Positions 38,101-48,400 of a stretch of DNA of 64,000 nucleotides are shown here, piece after piece. Under the pieces are notes generated by a model, which ran no database searches, had not been told where the DNA came from, and saw only the letters and a list, made by a program, of their open reading frames with translations. How positions within the stretch are numbered: the first letter of the stretch is position 1; each line of letters begins with the position of its first letter. A program made the position numbers and the translations under genes. Source of the stretch: Toxoplasma gondii ME49 (Eukaryota; Apicomplexa; Conoidasida; Eucoccidiorida; Sarcocystidae); contig NC_031474.1 of assembly GCF_000006565.2 (NCBI RefSeq), positions 2,205,662-2,269,661 on the forward strand, given 5' to 3'.

Positions 38101-39608
38101 GGAGCCTCTTTAGCAGTAGCGGAACGGAATCAAAGCCAGCCACCACACCGTCGAGTCTCTTTGGCACTTATAGTTCCATGGCTTCGACGGCAGCTTCTAG
38201 TTCGTCGTCTGGGGCTGGAGGAGGCCTATTTGGAGGGGTGACAACTTCAAACTTGTTCGGGAAAAGCGGCTCTTCTACAGGGATACTCGGGACCGGCACT
38301 CAGTCGCAGACGGTTTCCTCATCAGCGCCGCCGTCACTCTTCGTGTTTGGAGGCGGGGGACCAGCGAAAACGGCCGGAGAAGCAGGGAAGCAAACATCGG
38401 GGAGTGCACCGAGCGCGACTTCTACTGCGAGTGGTCCGTCGGGAAGTTTATTCGGTAATTCGGTATCGACAGCGGCACCCCTGGCAGGTGGAACAGCTGC
38501 TGCAGCCTCCAGCTCTGCTGAGAAAGACAAACCATCGACAGTGAGCCTCTTCGGTTTCAAAGACAGTGCCTCAGCGACCGATTCACGGGTTGGCGGGACG
38601 GCACCGGCCCCAAAGTCTTCAGGGACATGCCTTTTTGTCTTTGGTTCGACCGTGGGCGCCTCTCAAACAGATTGTGCTAGTTCGGGCGGTTCTGTGAAAA
38701 GGGGACGAGAAGGATGTGACATAGGGGCCCCGGCGTCTAAGAGTGTGTTTGGGGGCACGACGTCGCAGGGTGCATCCACCACAGGAGGTCTCTTCGGAGT
38801 GAGTTCTGCGCCGTCTGCATCTCTGTTCGGAGGCAACACATCGTCGGGAACTGGTGGAGGATCATCTTCATCAAACCTTTTTGTTTTTGGAGCGAGTACA
38901 AATGGGGCGAACGATGCAGCTACAAAGGAAGCAGGACCGGCTGCGCCCAGTTCCAAGGGAGCTAGTCCTTTCGGTACTCAGTCTTCGATTCCTGTCTTTG
39001 GTGGAGGCACAACCGCCACCGGTTCGAGTTCCTCTCTCTCATCAGTTTTCGGAGCATCGAAGGCTGACGGAAACGCAAGCAATCCGTTTCAGTTCGGCAA
39101 AGTGCCCGGTGGTAGTATCCTTGGGGCCGGCACCGGGTCCCTCTTCGGAAACGGTGGAACGACCAGCTCGACTGGAACGAGTCTCTTCGGAGCCTCATTG
39201 GGCGCACCGGGGAGCGGAGGTTCGGGGAGTCTGTTTGGCGCTGCAGCCGGAGGGACTGCAACTGGAGGATCAGAGTCTCAGAGGCCGGGCGCTGCCCCAG
39301 TAGTTTCGTCACCGTTTGGTTCCCAAAGCGCCTCAGGTGGAGGGTCTTCCGGAGGTGCAAGCGTGTTCGGGAGTGCTGTTGCTTCACGCCCTCTCACCTT
39401 TGGGGCGACTGGCATCGGGGGAGGCAATCAAACCTCTACAGGTCTAGGAGCGGGGTCCGCTGCAGGAAGCACGGGTACGTTCGGTGCAGCTACCGGGGCT
39501 GGAGGACTGGGACAGAGTGGAGAAGATGGCAATTCACTTTTTGGGCCACAAACAGGCGGTCCCGTCATTCGACGCCCGCGACTGACTATCAAGCGAACAA
39601 AAAAATGA
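35181..39608 (+). CDS. FG-repeat nucleoporin
   Basis: Uninterrupted 1475-aa frame; ATG in good context (CTCAATGGCG). Residues 1 to about 400 are Ser/Pro/Gln-rich without FG units. Residues ~405-435 hold a basic helix (LQRLYLRCQPLRWRVRLREL). From about residue 540 to 1464 there are some thirty FG units of several kinds: GLFG (GGLFGG, GLFGAT), SLFG, VFGG, PFGS, and a distinct LFVFG class (SLFVFGGG, CLFVFGST, NLFVFGAS). They are separated by Ser/Thr/Gly/Ala spacers; an acidic patch lies near residue 930. The chain ends RPRLTIKRTKK. FG repeats form the permeability barrier of the nuclear pore and bind transport receptors. The protein lacks a recognisable autoproteolytic domain, so I cannot say which Nup it replaces. 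Low-complexity Gly/Ser bias also opens long frames on the opposite strand, which are shadows. Confidence 0.9.
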   Translation: MAFPSPFFSGAVPSAAGGPERRPNTQRPIHRADPYAASLLGRLASKLASSVSSFFSSAPARKSPSVGVSTSSSHAVRLAPVRGSAPSPSLWGASELSADGEATGREVTVVRQPTSSRQSLAEVLNPSLWPRDNSFHSSLALPRQGEPACLQPGSDPAAQSHDVLTLSTSGAVHYLQSSPPPDMSDRVGTQWRRLDAVPASTSVSPNGDMQMGWQSQVADQTTFVPRAAPLYGDGVRGLQVHFPAAGDPLSNLEASASRLTQQQWLLQQGATGPQPVMEGTVIPTPAHTGYPPQSIERPVTVSSRTFSGYAIPGEPLAQPALRPTFNGHHTRVAPAASHSLFPTEERVASSLLAAGPIRRRGSEARATPASGPPVPVLRLHPRRDSRSAAGSLLRQEEHLTVDQLQRLYLRCQPLRWRVRLRELFRQEVESAGAVGVVGDALSGAPQDRATGHKSGQGSQVDTEGVVSVQDDLRRMDDSAGRGTSSGPDTASGSASCDKSEKESAASNGPQGSASGVPEGMKAGEDRVTNQGSTEGTSPVKGGLFGSLGQMDTKTSFATERRGGILETSKELPATGFGESVAAAGTTPQSSLFAGARRLGDSGAQSLFGGTAARAEDGLSAGGVTTNSKETAREPPAPFSFPAVGGGAGGTAPLFSSGKAADQDTASQGRQDSQMGIKASGLGAASVSDQAYATLHASTLLGASGPAPGSIFQGSSSLSPPASTTMAGDKSEKQGSASGGSGLFGATKADSGGKGDTNASVSQSTAETPALSKPGAVSLFLGGGSSSLTGGSNIFGKTPDQDAVSNDSQTLPTFGRPASSSLVSGSASETVTRGASLFGGATFSAVSQPPSTNSKLSSRQREPAEKPEESSSEEGITVSDGAEVGETASSSSNTASDRDAKPQDRSAPGGQVTQSEASAVPWWQQNVGKACLVQVEDDGFAPDADDDADEKETGSAPGGGPAASRHTFATPVSGGSLFSSSGTESKPATTPSSLFGTYSSMASTAASSSSSGAGGGLFGGVTTSNLFGKSGSSTGILGTGTQSQTVSSSAPPSLFVFGGGGPAKTAGEAGKQTSGSAPSATSTASGPSGSLFGNSVSTAAPLAGGTAAAASSSAEKDKPSTVSLFGFKDSASATDSRVGGTAPAPKSSGTCLFVFGSTVGASQTDCASSGGSVKRGREGCDIGAPASKSVFGGTTSQGASTTGGLFGVSSAPSASLFGGNTSSGTGGGSSSSNLFVFGASTNGANDAATKEAGPAAPSSKGASPFGTQSSIPVFGGGTTATGSSSSLSSVFGASKADGNASNPFQFGKVPGGSILGAGTGSLFGNGGTTSSTGTSLFGASLGAPGSGGSGSLFGAAAGGTATGGSESQRPGAAPVVSSPFGSQSASGGGSSGGASVFGSAVASRPLTFGATGIGGGNQTSTGLGAGSAAGSTGTFGAATGAGGLGQSGEDGNSLFGPQTGGPVIRRPRLTIKRTKK

Positions 39609-42335
39609 AGTGGTTTTAAGTGAAAGACTAATCGTTGTTTATCGGGGCAAAAAACGTGCTGCGCGACAACTGTTGCGTCTTCTAGTACCCCGTCTGCTGT
39701 ATCTTTTTTATTTCGGTTAGTACCGATCTCTCTCTGTTTTATACATCGTTTCTGTTTCTACGCATATATTTCTTGAGTCCACCTGAGTATAGTCACTTTG
39801 AACGCTGTCTACTGAGTGTCACGTATGTGGGTTTTTGACTCGCCACTCCACTTTTTGTCGTTTCGTCCCTATGTGGGAGGGGGCAAACCTAGTTGTAGCG
39901 TCGAGGAAAATAATGCCGCAAAACGGACAGGAACCAGGTGGCTGCCGTAGCCAAGAAGTCAGGCGATACTGATTCACCCAAGGTAAATATCACCTGTAAG
40001 ACAATGAGGGAACAAACTGGACAAAGAAGCTTGCCACAGCCGCAAAAGGGGGGGGCACCGAAGCACTCTGTCCATTTCTCTGCCTTGTTACAGTTCAGTA
40101 GATATGATGAAGCCTCATGGTGAGCTTTATCGCTCTGCACTACATGCTTCAAGGTATCACGGACTCTGAGAAGGAAACAAATGAGTTGCCATTAGGGCTC
40201 ACATACGTCTACCCAGTCAAGCGCGACACTTTTCCGAGATGAGATTGCAAGGTATACTGTAACGGCAACTGTGTGTTACAAAGCGAGTCCACTGATTTTC
40301 TTCAAGGGGTCTAACATATTCCTTTGTTCAAAGAAGCCGCAACTTTATCTGGGTCCACAAAGACTACACTTAGTTGGCAGTAGGAACGGCTGAAGCGGTC
40401 GGGAGACGGACCTTTTCTGCCGTATACCCTGGAGCCAGTTGAAATTAATCGAGTAGTGCATAGTTCGGAGGACAAACAAGTACCGCTGATGGTATCCTAC
40501 GCAACGCTCACTCATATAAAGTCGTATTACCAGATTCGCTAAGTTCCGTCGACATATGGAAGATGCTTTACACTGTATACAACAAGAAACGCATGGACTG
40601 ATGGGTTGTTACTCGCACGGCCGTTTGACGATCTTGGTAATACGTTCAGAAGGGTATGGACCTCGTGTCGTTCAGCGGCACCATCCGAGTATATTTCCTT
40701 CACAGACTTCATTCGTTGTCTCAGGAAACGACTGCTACAAAAAAGTATCAGTGTGTATCAGAAAATACCCGTCCGACGGAGAGCGGAGCCCCCGCAGCGC
40801 AGCAAGACAAATGACATCTCTGGTGTTGCGCAACAAGGCGGACTGTGTTTTTTGCATCACCGCGAAATTGGATGTATTCCAGCGAAGGTGAGCAGCCAGA
40901 TAGAGTTTCCGGTTTCGCATTGGCGTCGGATCTTAAAATACGGCAGTAATTTAGTGTCGTTTGACCTCGATAATGATTTGGATGTCCTGTTGAACACCTG
41001 CACAGCGGGCATGCTCAGCAAATCGGCTGATGCGTATGCTTGCCTGAATGTCTGTACTAATCATAATGCAGTAGTTACAGCGGGCTGCTACAAACGAAGT
41101 CTTTTTGAGTAGTTGTTGACGCCAGAGTACTCATACTCTCTGACAAGACCGAGATTCCGCCCACTTGGTTTGGACTTAACCAGTACAAAAGCGACATAGG
41201 GTCGCCACACTGTGTATGTGGCATCAATGAACATCCTACGGAAATGCCGCAATCACAGTTGTTAATCCACGTCCTGGATAGACGCAGTCGAGGCGAAAAA
41301 GGCTGAAAAAAAGATCTGCCCTCCCCAGAGGGCCACCCTGCCTTGCAAGAGCGTGAGGGCGCACACACTCACTCGGCCGGCTCCTGATGGGCCACAGAAA
41401 GGGCAGCTCGAGGGGGAATGCACTTTGGCGGCAGTTCCGCGGGAACTCCAGGTAGCAAGTGACTGTTCTTCTGTTGTTTTGGCGGACTGTTCCCCCTGTA
41501 AGGTTCTTTGGCGATCTGGTTCGATAGTTAGGGGTCCGCGATCCGTATGTTGTACTTTTCGATTGAACAATCAGACACTAGACGCTACAGGCTCAAAGCT
41601 GTAGCGAGCCATGCGTTGCGGTACCCTCGCGCGGTATCGCCTATACGTCACCCGAAGCAGCGTATCCTTTATTGCTTTCTCGAGAACGCATCCCAACTTT
41701 TTTCTGTAGCTCATCTCGAGGTGAGAAGCAAATCTCGTTTCTTAGGTTCGAATTTAGCTACAGCGCTCCCGGTTGCGTAACCCTCGTTGGCGAGCCAGGG
41801 GCCCGGAGCCGAGGGGTCTGTGCTGCACGGTTTTGTTGCCTTAGTTGTATTCATCATCAGAGCGATCCATTCTTTCTTTGAGTCACTGGGAATCCTCCGA
41901 ACGCAACTTATCAAACAGTCCTAAGCTCGGTAGGCAGTTGCCTACAACACAGTGAGGGATATTCTCTGCATCGATAAAGGACCATCCCCGTTGAGTTCGC
42001 TCTGCTTCTCCATTCTACGGAGGCGTTGCTACGCCCCAGGAAATTGCTAACCCCATGTCTGGTTTCAGTCTATTGTCACTTTGCCTCTAGTTGAGCCCTC
42101 CTTGGCTTCAGTGCCCTTCGGCTTGACGGGCAAGGTGATTCTTCTCTTCATCGAGGAAAATCTCAACCAACCCGACGTGTCAATTTGCAACAGTTCTGAT
42201 ACCCCAATCAGCTGTCAACAAGGGCGGGTCTAGTCTGACAACGGAGATTCACATCAGTGGCCAAAAGGCAACCTAGATACTCGGTTATTTTCGTCTTCTT
42301 TTTGATTTTGCTGCTCGCTTTCTCACGGTGTACGA
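39609..42335. other. Region without a confident gene
   Basis: The first few hundred bases are T-rich and should be the 3' UTR of the nucleoporin gene. Between 40556 and 41720 there are three plus-strand exon-like pieces (listed together as a candidate). Minus-strand frames overlap them (41262-41570 with a GTGAGT donor at 41374; 41711-41914), so strand is unresolved. 41730-42335 shows nothing except a T-rich stretch near 42290 that leads into the next gene. Confidence 0.35.
40556..41720 (+). CDS. Possible gene fragment, three exon-like pieces
   Basis: Plus-strand pieces with consensus splice sites: 40556-40889 (ATG at 40556; donor GAAG|GTGAGC), 41350-41451 (34 codons; donor CTCCAG|GTAGCA) and 41658-41720 (21 codons; donor CTCGAG|GTGAGA). 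The last two are both phase 0 and join. The first joins them only if read in the frame without an ATG. The encoded residues are mixed and not low-complexity (for example QRILYCFLENASQLF). No downstream terminal exon was found and the opposite strand has competing signals. Function unknown. Confidence 0.18.
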
Positions 42336-43836
42336 ATGAGGGGCTTTCACCGAGGGAGGTGGCCCTTTTCACAGGCTACCCGCGTCTCCCGGAACGCGTG
42401 TGTGTCACTGCCACACGTCTTGCCCGTCTTTTTGTTAACCACCGGTGACGTTCTGTGGATCGGCGCTTCCCTGCTGGCAGGTGCCAGCGAGTGGACAGGT
42501 ATGATGCCACCCAGTGGAATAGCTAAAGTGGCTCACAGTATGAAGACAAGACAGAACCAGCTCAGAACGAAGGAACTGTAAACTCATGTGATGTCACGAG
42601 GCAACCATTCGCTGTGCACAATAGTGCGATTATGTGAAAACTCTTGAGGTCTTGCATGCGTATGCTTGATATTTCGCCAGGTGTGCGTTCCCAGCAACCA
42701 GCCTTCAGAGGCTTCATTTCTGCTGGTGACGGGCGACGGTGCCTTATCCTCTGGTTCGTTGCCTCCAGGGAGGCTAACATCTTTGCGTGGGGTGGTCGTA
42801 CTGATGTGGTGTGCCGTGTTGTTTATCTACCATGGTGCCAAACGTAGAGGTTTTCTCAGAAGACTGCGCAGTGTCAGCATGTTGCTGTAGTCACGTACCG
42901 AACAAGATACTAAGTACTTTACTCAGGGATGCAAATATACAATGGAGCTTTTGTGGTCTTGGTTTTGTCGTATAGCGGGCATGGAAGTGCAAGTACGACG
43001 ACTAGAAACAGACGCTGACAAAAACGGTGATGGTTCGCAGGACAATAGCCAGACTACAACTGTCCAGCCAGAAGATGGCAGCACGGAAGAAAGCGTCGTC
43101 AAAGGAGGTCATATCGCGGTTTTCGTTGCTGTGGGAGTCTGCGTTATTTGCGCTCTCTGCATGTGTGCAATGTACGCGTATCAGAAATGGACAGGCGGGT
43201 AAGTAAACAAATACATGGACGAAATCACGGTTTTCCACCACGTGAGAGGCCATAGGAAAAGGAAGGCTGTGACGCAATGCTGGTGTGAATTGAAAGACAG
43301 CACGTTCCAGCCGCATTATTGGGGTGGTAGATCATCATAGGGCCTAGTTTGAACTGTGTATGTATGTGCGGAGCTCGGTGTGCGCGGACGTGTTCGATTG
43401 CATTCTTTTGTTTCATCTATCTCCTCTACACCTTGTGTCTGTCCCCGCGTCAACATGAGTACCAGTATGGAGACTCACCTGTCGTGCGATGGCTACTGTG
43501 TCCAGGATCTCGGAGGAATCGCAGCGCAGATCCCATCTTGCGGAACATTCAAATGACCACAGCTCTCCAAACCTTGAAGCTGGAGAAGGGAGACCCTTGC
43601 GATCGGCACTAGTCAAACATGGAACGAAGGGCCGGAGAGGTCAAACAAAAGGGACAGTTTCCACGTTCATCGCGGACACGCACCTTGGAGATCCGCTTAA
43701 AGAAGCCCCCACTCTCGTTACCCTGGACACCGCCCGCTGGACTGCGAATACTTCTCTCAGCAAAAAAAGTTTAGCGTCTGTGCCTTCGCGAACTACGGAC
43801 GAAGATGTGCCCCTCCCTCCGATTGGTGAGAGATAA
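42336..43836 (+). CDS. Single-pass secreted protein with RRL (TEXEL-type) motif, dense-granule-like
   Basis: Three exons in phase: 42336-42498, 42976-43198, 43506-43836; 238 aa. Exon 1 encodes a recessed hydrophobic segment (residues ~25-50, LPHVLPVFLLTTGDVL...). Exon 2 begins with GMEVQVRRLETDAD: RRL at residues 62-64, just after the hydrophobic segment, fits the TEXEL motif (RRLxx) cut by the Golgi protease ASP5 in exported Toxoplasma effectors. An acidic Gln/Thr/Ser linker follows, then one strong transmembrane helix at ~100-123 (HIAVFVAVGVCVICALCM). Exon 3 supplies a ~108-aa basic/Ser-rich tail ending PLPPIGER. This is the layout of vacuole- or host-directed dense-granule proteins. The start is uncertain: another frame over exon 1 (from about 42257) encodes an even stronger hydrophobic run but lacks an ATG, and an ATG at 42942 could start exon 2 directly. 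Confidence 0.6.
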
Positions 43837-45458
43837 CCAAGCTGTGGAGCGCCTGATGTTGCAAGGTCGCCGTGATGTGTCATCATTGCTGGGCTGGGAA
43901 TGGCGTCGACTGAAACGAAAGAGAGCTGCATCGTCAAAAGTGAATGGCAAGAAAAGTAGGCTTGCAACACAGATGGAGAAAATGAGATCCGGACAGTAGT
44001 GTGAAGCTGCGGGGCACGCGACTGTATAATCCTGGGGATGTGAAATGCTGAGGAGACACGATATAGCAGAGTTACATACCGGACACAAAACAACGTCAGC
44101 CCCACAATTGTGGAGCTTCTATGACTCCATAAACAAGCGGCCGTGTGAGCACCGTTGCTCAACAGGAGGGAACAAAGGCAAGGCAAACAAAATCCACTTT
44201 GTCTTCTTCTGCCATGCTGACGAGGGTGTGCTCCAATGCGTGGATGTCCCATGGTGACTTTGAAAAGAAAAACTCGAGGCTTCCCGCCGCCGTTTTCTTC
44301 GCAGCAATGCTGCATTGAGAACTAGCGTTCATGCCCATGAGTAGACAGGCCCGCCTTGTTAAAGAAGAAACAGCTTCGGGAAGATCAGTTCTGGACAGGA
44401 AGGGAGCTGAGCTGTGACACAAACAGCTCAGGTGGATCTGGAGGGGCCCTAGTCATACCATCATTTCCTAGCTCAGGTGCGCATATAAGATGCAGCAGGG
44501 AGAGTATCACTGACACCTGGGACCATCTGGATCGTGCGACCAAAAATGAACGAAATGCTACTGAATGGGTGAAGGGATCATAAACTTTTTGAGTGTGTAC
44601 GTGCCCCCTAATGCGGGCGCTTTTTTTCTGCATGCTTGGCCTTCAGAAAGCAGCGGTATTGGAGAGAGGAGTCTCAACACCGAGATTGTGAATTGCATGA
44701 ACTGAGTATGTCCGTGGTCTGTTGCCGAGGTGAACATGCTGACACTCTGTGTTTGTGATCCGTACGTAGGGAAGCTTTGATTATGCGTCTACGGAGATAG
44801 TTCCCAGTGTAAACAATCTATTCTTGGTCCTCATCGCGCGCGGATCAGCGTTGCGTGAATGGTGGTCATCACCTCTCGTTTCGTATTTGGCGGAGGGGCT
44901 GTATATGCTGTGTGCTGGCGTCGCACCTGTTTTCTCTGTAAATAGCCTTCAAGAGAGGCATTGTCAACTGATCGGAGAACCGACAATCCACAGTTTAAAA
45001 ATACTGCAAAGTGCCTGGGGAAGTGAGAGGTTTTTTGCAAGCCAAGTGAAATATTGAGAGAAGCTGATGGAGTGCCCGGTCGCGGATGGGGGTTCTGCAC
45101 CAGTATCAGAAAGGGGCACCCCGACTTATCCTAGGCGACGGACGAAATACAACGTCCCATCCGCGTCCTGCAACCACAAGTCAGTTGGGCAAAAGACTCG
45201 TGCCCCAATGCCGTAGGCCAGCCCCAACAACGACGTCGATCAGCCCATATACAAACGACCAACCTAAAAAACAGCTCAGCTGGCAGGTTTCCAAACATAC
45301 CATGGCATATGTGGCACGAAAATGCAACGCAGTCACAAGAATCACCATGGATTGGACACGTGATTGAGGGCTCAGCGCCGTGAACAAGCGAGCACGCTGC
45401 AAGGGGTAGGCTGGAACAATCGAGACCCGGCGCCGGCTCTCAAGAACTGACACAGGGC
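43837..45458. other. Convergent intergenic region
   Basis: Lies between the 3' end of a plus-strand gene (43836) and the 3' end of a minus-strand gene (45459), so it should hold both 3' UTRs. A GTGAGA donor-like site overlaps the last codons of the left gene at about 43826, so extra 3' exons of that gene cannot be excluded. Plus-strand frames at 44045-44257, 44356-44583 and 44824-45057 look mildly coding-like but lack phase-matched splice links. Confidence 0.35.
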
Positions 45459-48400
45459 TCAGAAATCCATATCGCTGTCGTCGTCAGACTGCAAACCGTC
45501 GAAGTCGTCTTCTGTAGCACACAGGCAGAATAAAGCAAACGAGAGACACGAAGAATGGACATCCGCCAGAGCCTTGCTGCCCCGTGAGGCGTACTGCGTT
45601 GCCTGCGCGCATACTTGCCAGGCATGCCCAGTGTTGTTAATGTAGGACTCAGACCTGCGCAGGCGTTGCTCTGTCACCTCTGAGGACTAATCCGCCCACA
45701 CGCTTCGACGGTGGAATGCCTCAGAGTACACGTGTATCAAACGGCATGTATATATACGTATGTGCAGAGACACATACGCAGGTAAAAAACGTCAGTGCTT
45801 TACCTTATCTGTACCGACATGGATACTGTACAATTCGAATGGTCTCTCTAATGATCAGCGCTTGTTGCTCCTGTGCGTGTTTCTCGATGCACCAGCCGAT
45901 TTGATCTGTGCACTCGCACTCGTGTCTCATCTCGCGTTACCTTCCTTTTGCCGGATGCGCTCTATGAGTGACACCAGCTCCTCGCTGTCGCTTTCTTCAT
46001 CTTCCCCTGCGTCGGAAGCGTCGGAAACTGCCGAATTGTCACTAGCCTTCTTTTCATCTGCGTTACGCGAATCGTGCTCCTCTTCCCTGTCAACTGGTTC
46101 GTCGTCTTCACCTGCTGGAGCATTGCCTTCTTCCTCTAGCTCCGCATCTCGTTCTTTTTTCTCTTCTAAACGATCATCCATAACGCTTTCCACTTGGTTA
46201 CCTCGAGCAACTTGTGGCATCTCTTTGTGCTCCTGTTTGACCAAGCATGGTTGTTCACCATGTGCGTCCCTCGCTTCAGACTCTTCGTCTGAATCTTTGC
46301 TTGTGTCACTTGCGTCTCCTTCTGGCGCTGCTTGCTGACCGCTCGCTTTCGCCTTGGCCCGTTTTTGTGCCCGCGACTGTCTGTACATCTCCTCACTCGC
46401 CTCTATGGCTCCCAATATCAGTTGCGCCTCAACTGTTTCTCGATACAGTTCTACAAAGCTCGACCTTTCGTTTCGGTTTTGGCCTTTAGCCGACCGAGAA
46501 AGGTCAGTTTTCCAGACACGGCGAAGCTGTTGTAGAGATGCAGCAACCCCACTGTTTTCCGACACAAGCGAAGGCAAACAAGAAACGATGCCGGAACTTC
46601 GCCTCAGCGACAGACAGTTCCTAATCCCTTCGATTGCTGCCAAGAGAACAGAAAGGCGTCCATCGTCAGTCTCTGCCGTCCCAGAGCCGGGCGAGCTACA
46701 CGAATCTCCCATCCACAGACTTCGTCTTTTGCCGTCAATAAATCGATTCAGTCTGCTTAGGAGCGTTGACACAGCCTCGACTGTCTGTTGGCTCGGAGGC
46801 ATGCTCCCTCGAGCTGAAAGAAATTAGTCGAAATGAGCCGCAAAACGGGAAAAGGAGAGAGCGTCCAGTGTACGATCCAGCACATAAAATAGTGTACGCA
46901 TGCGGGTACCGTCAGCATTTATCTCAGTCGTTCGTGGAGCATCTTTACGGTTGCAGACACATGTACATAACATCCGCGTGAGTAGCCATTCGCCTGTCAG
47001 GAAGTCTTTACACACGACAGGGGTCCAGAAACTGAGCAGTGGTTGAGCGATCGGCGCCAGTAACGTCGTTTATTGAGGATGCATCTGTTTTATTACCTTC
47101 AATGTAAATTGGGTTTCTCAGTCCGTTCCGACGTGAGGTTCTTTCTTTACAACAGAAAACATACCTAGGGAGGTGCGAAGGAGTCTCAAAGTGGCCGTTA
47201 AACTAGGCGTGTCTGAGACGACCATGTCCGCGAGAGGCGACGCGAGAGAGGGGGAAGTAGTGGGGCCTACGAGACCGCTAGTAACAAATGGAAGGGGGAA
47301 AAGGTACAGAAGAGGAGTGCATAGGCCGCCAGCAGGAAAATCCAGACATTTGAGCATATCACGTTTGCACAGGAAACAGATGAGCAAACCACGAGCATAC
47401 CAGCCTACTAAAAACGCAGCAACACGAGAGAAATCACACAAGAAACGGCAGGATATACGGTGAAGGAAAAGCACGGCAAGAAAGAGAAGACCAGCAGCAA
47501 GCACGCCACTAAACAGGTGCAGCACTGAGCAGTCGAAGGGCTTGCAGACAGAACAAAAGCCTGAGACGAACCTGAGAAGAATGTCGAGGCACATGCCATC
47601 AGCCGCTCCTCGAAGGCGGGTGAGGGCGAGTTCACCGCGCAAGGAACGTGAAGCTGCATTCACGTAACAGAGAAAAAAAAGAAGCACAAGTTCCTTCAGA
47701 GATCAGCTAGGTTACCGATGGCGAAGATACACCAGAAACACGCAGACCAGGTTGAGGTCGAAGCGAAAGCTGGCTCTGGAATTTGCAGCAGTAGCCGCAG
47801 AGACAGATGGACAGCGCAAACGTGATCCCCAGGAAAATATGAATAAGGGAGTCTCCGCACATAGGTCCTTTCACCAATCAAGCAGACCCGCGTACGTATG
47901 GTATTCACAAGAGAAACAGAATAATACCACAAAACAAAATGGACACAGTTTCGATATGCTGAATGCCAGGGCCCTTCACGCACTAAGAAGAGACAGCCGA
48001 TACTGCCGGGTTTGCTGCTTAATCCGGCTCCAAGAACGTCCCTTAAAAGGTTCACTAATGTTAATTTTCCCTCGTTCGCCTTCGCGAGGCCAGATGGCCG
48101 AAAACGTCGCCGTGCTGGCCTTCGCGTTGTCAGCTGAACGAAGCCTTCGATCTAAAGGAACCGTTTGAAACAACGAGCTCCAGTAAGCAGGAAAGACCCC
48201 TCTTCCTCTCTCATGTGTGCTGCTTGTCACGTACCCTCCATAGTGAGAAGCAATCCGAGCAGTCTGCAGGTGTCCCGCCACACGCACAGAATGAGGTGGA
48301 GGCCGTCGTTATCTTGGAGAGAAGCGAGTGAGGCTGGAAGCACAAGAGAGACAGGAGGAAGTGAAGAAGACGCGAGCTAAAAACTCTTTTGCGCAAACAG

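Noticed and set aside
35943..39387. Several long minus-strand frames and alternate plus frames across the nucleoporin
   Set aside because: Shadows produced by the Gly/Ser/Ala codon bias of the FG-repeat frame.
43641..44315. 224-codon minus-strand frame
   Set aside because: Its first ~200 bases are antisense to the well-supported last exon of the TEXEL-type gene, and there is no splice or start support for the rest.
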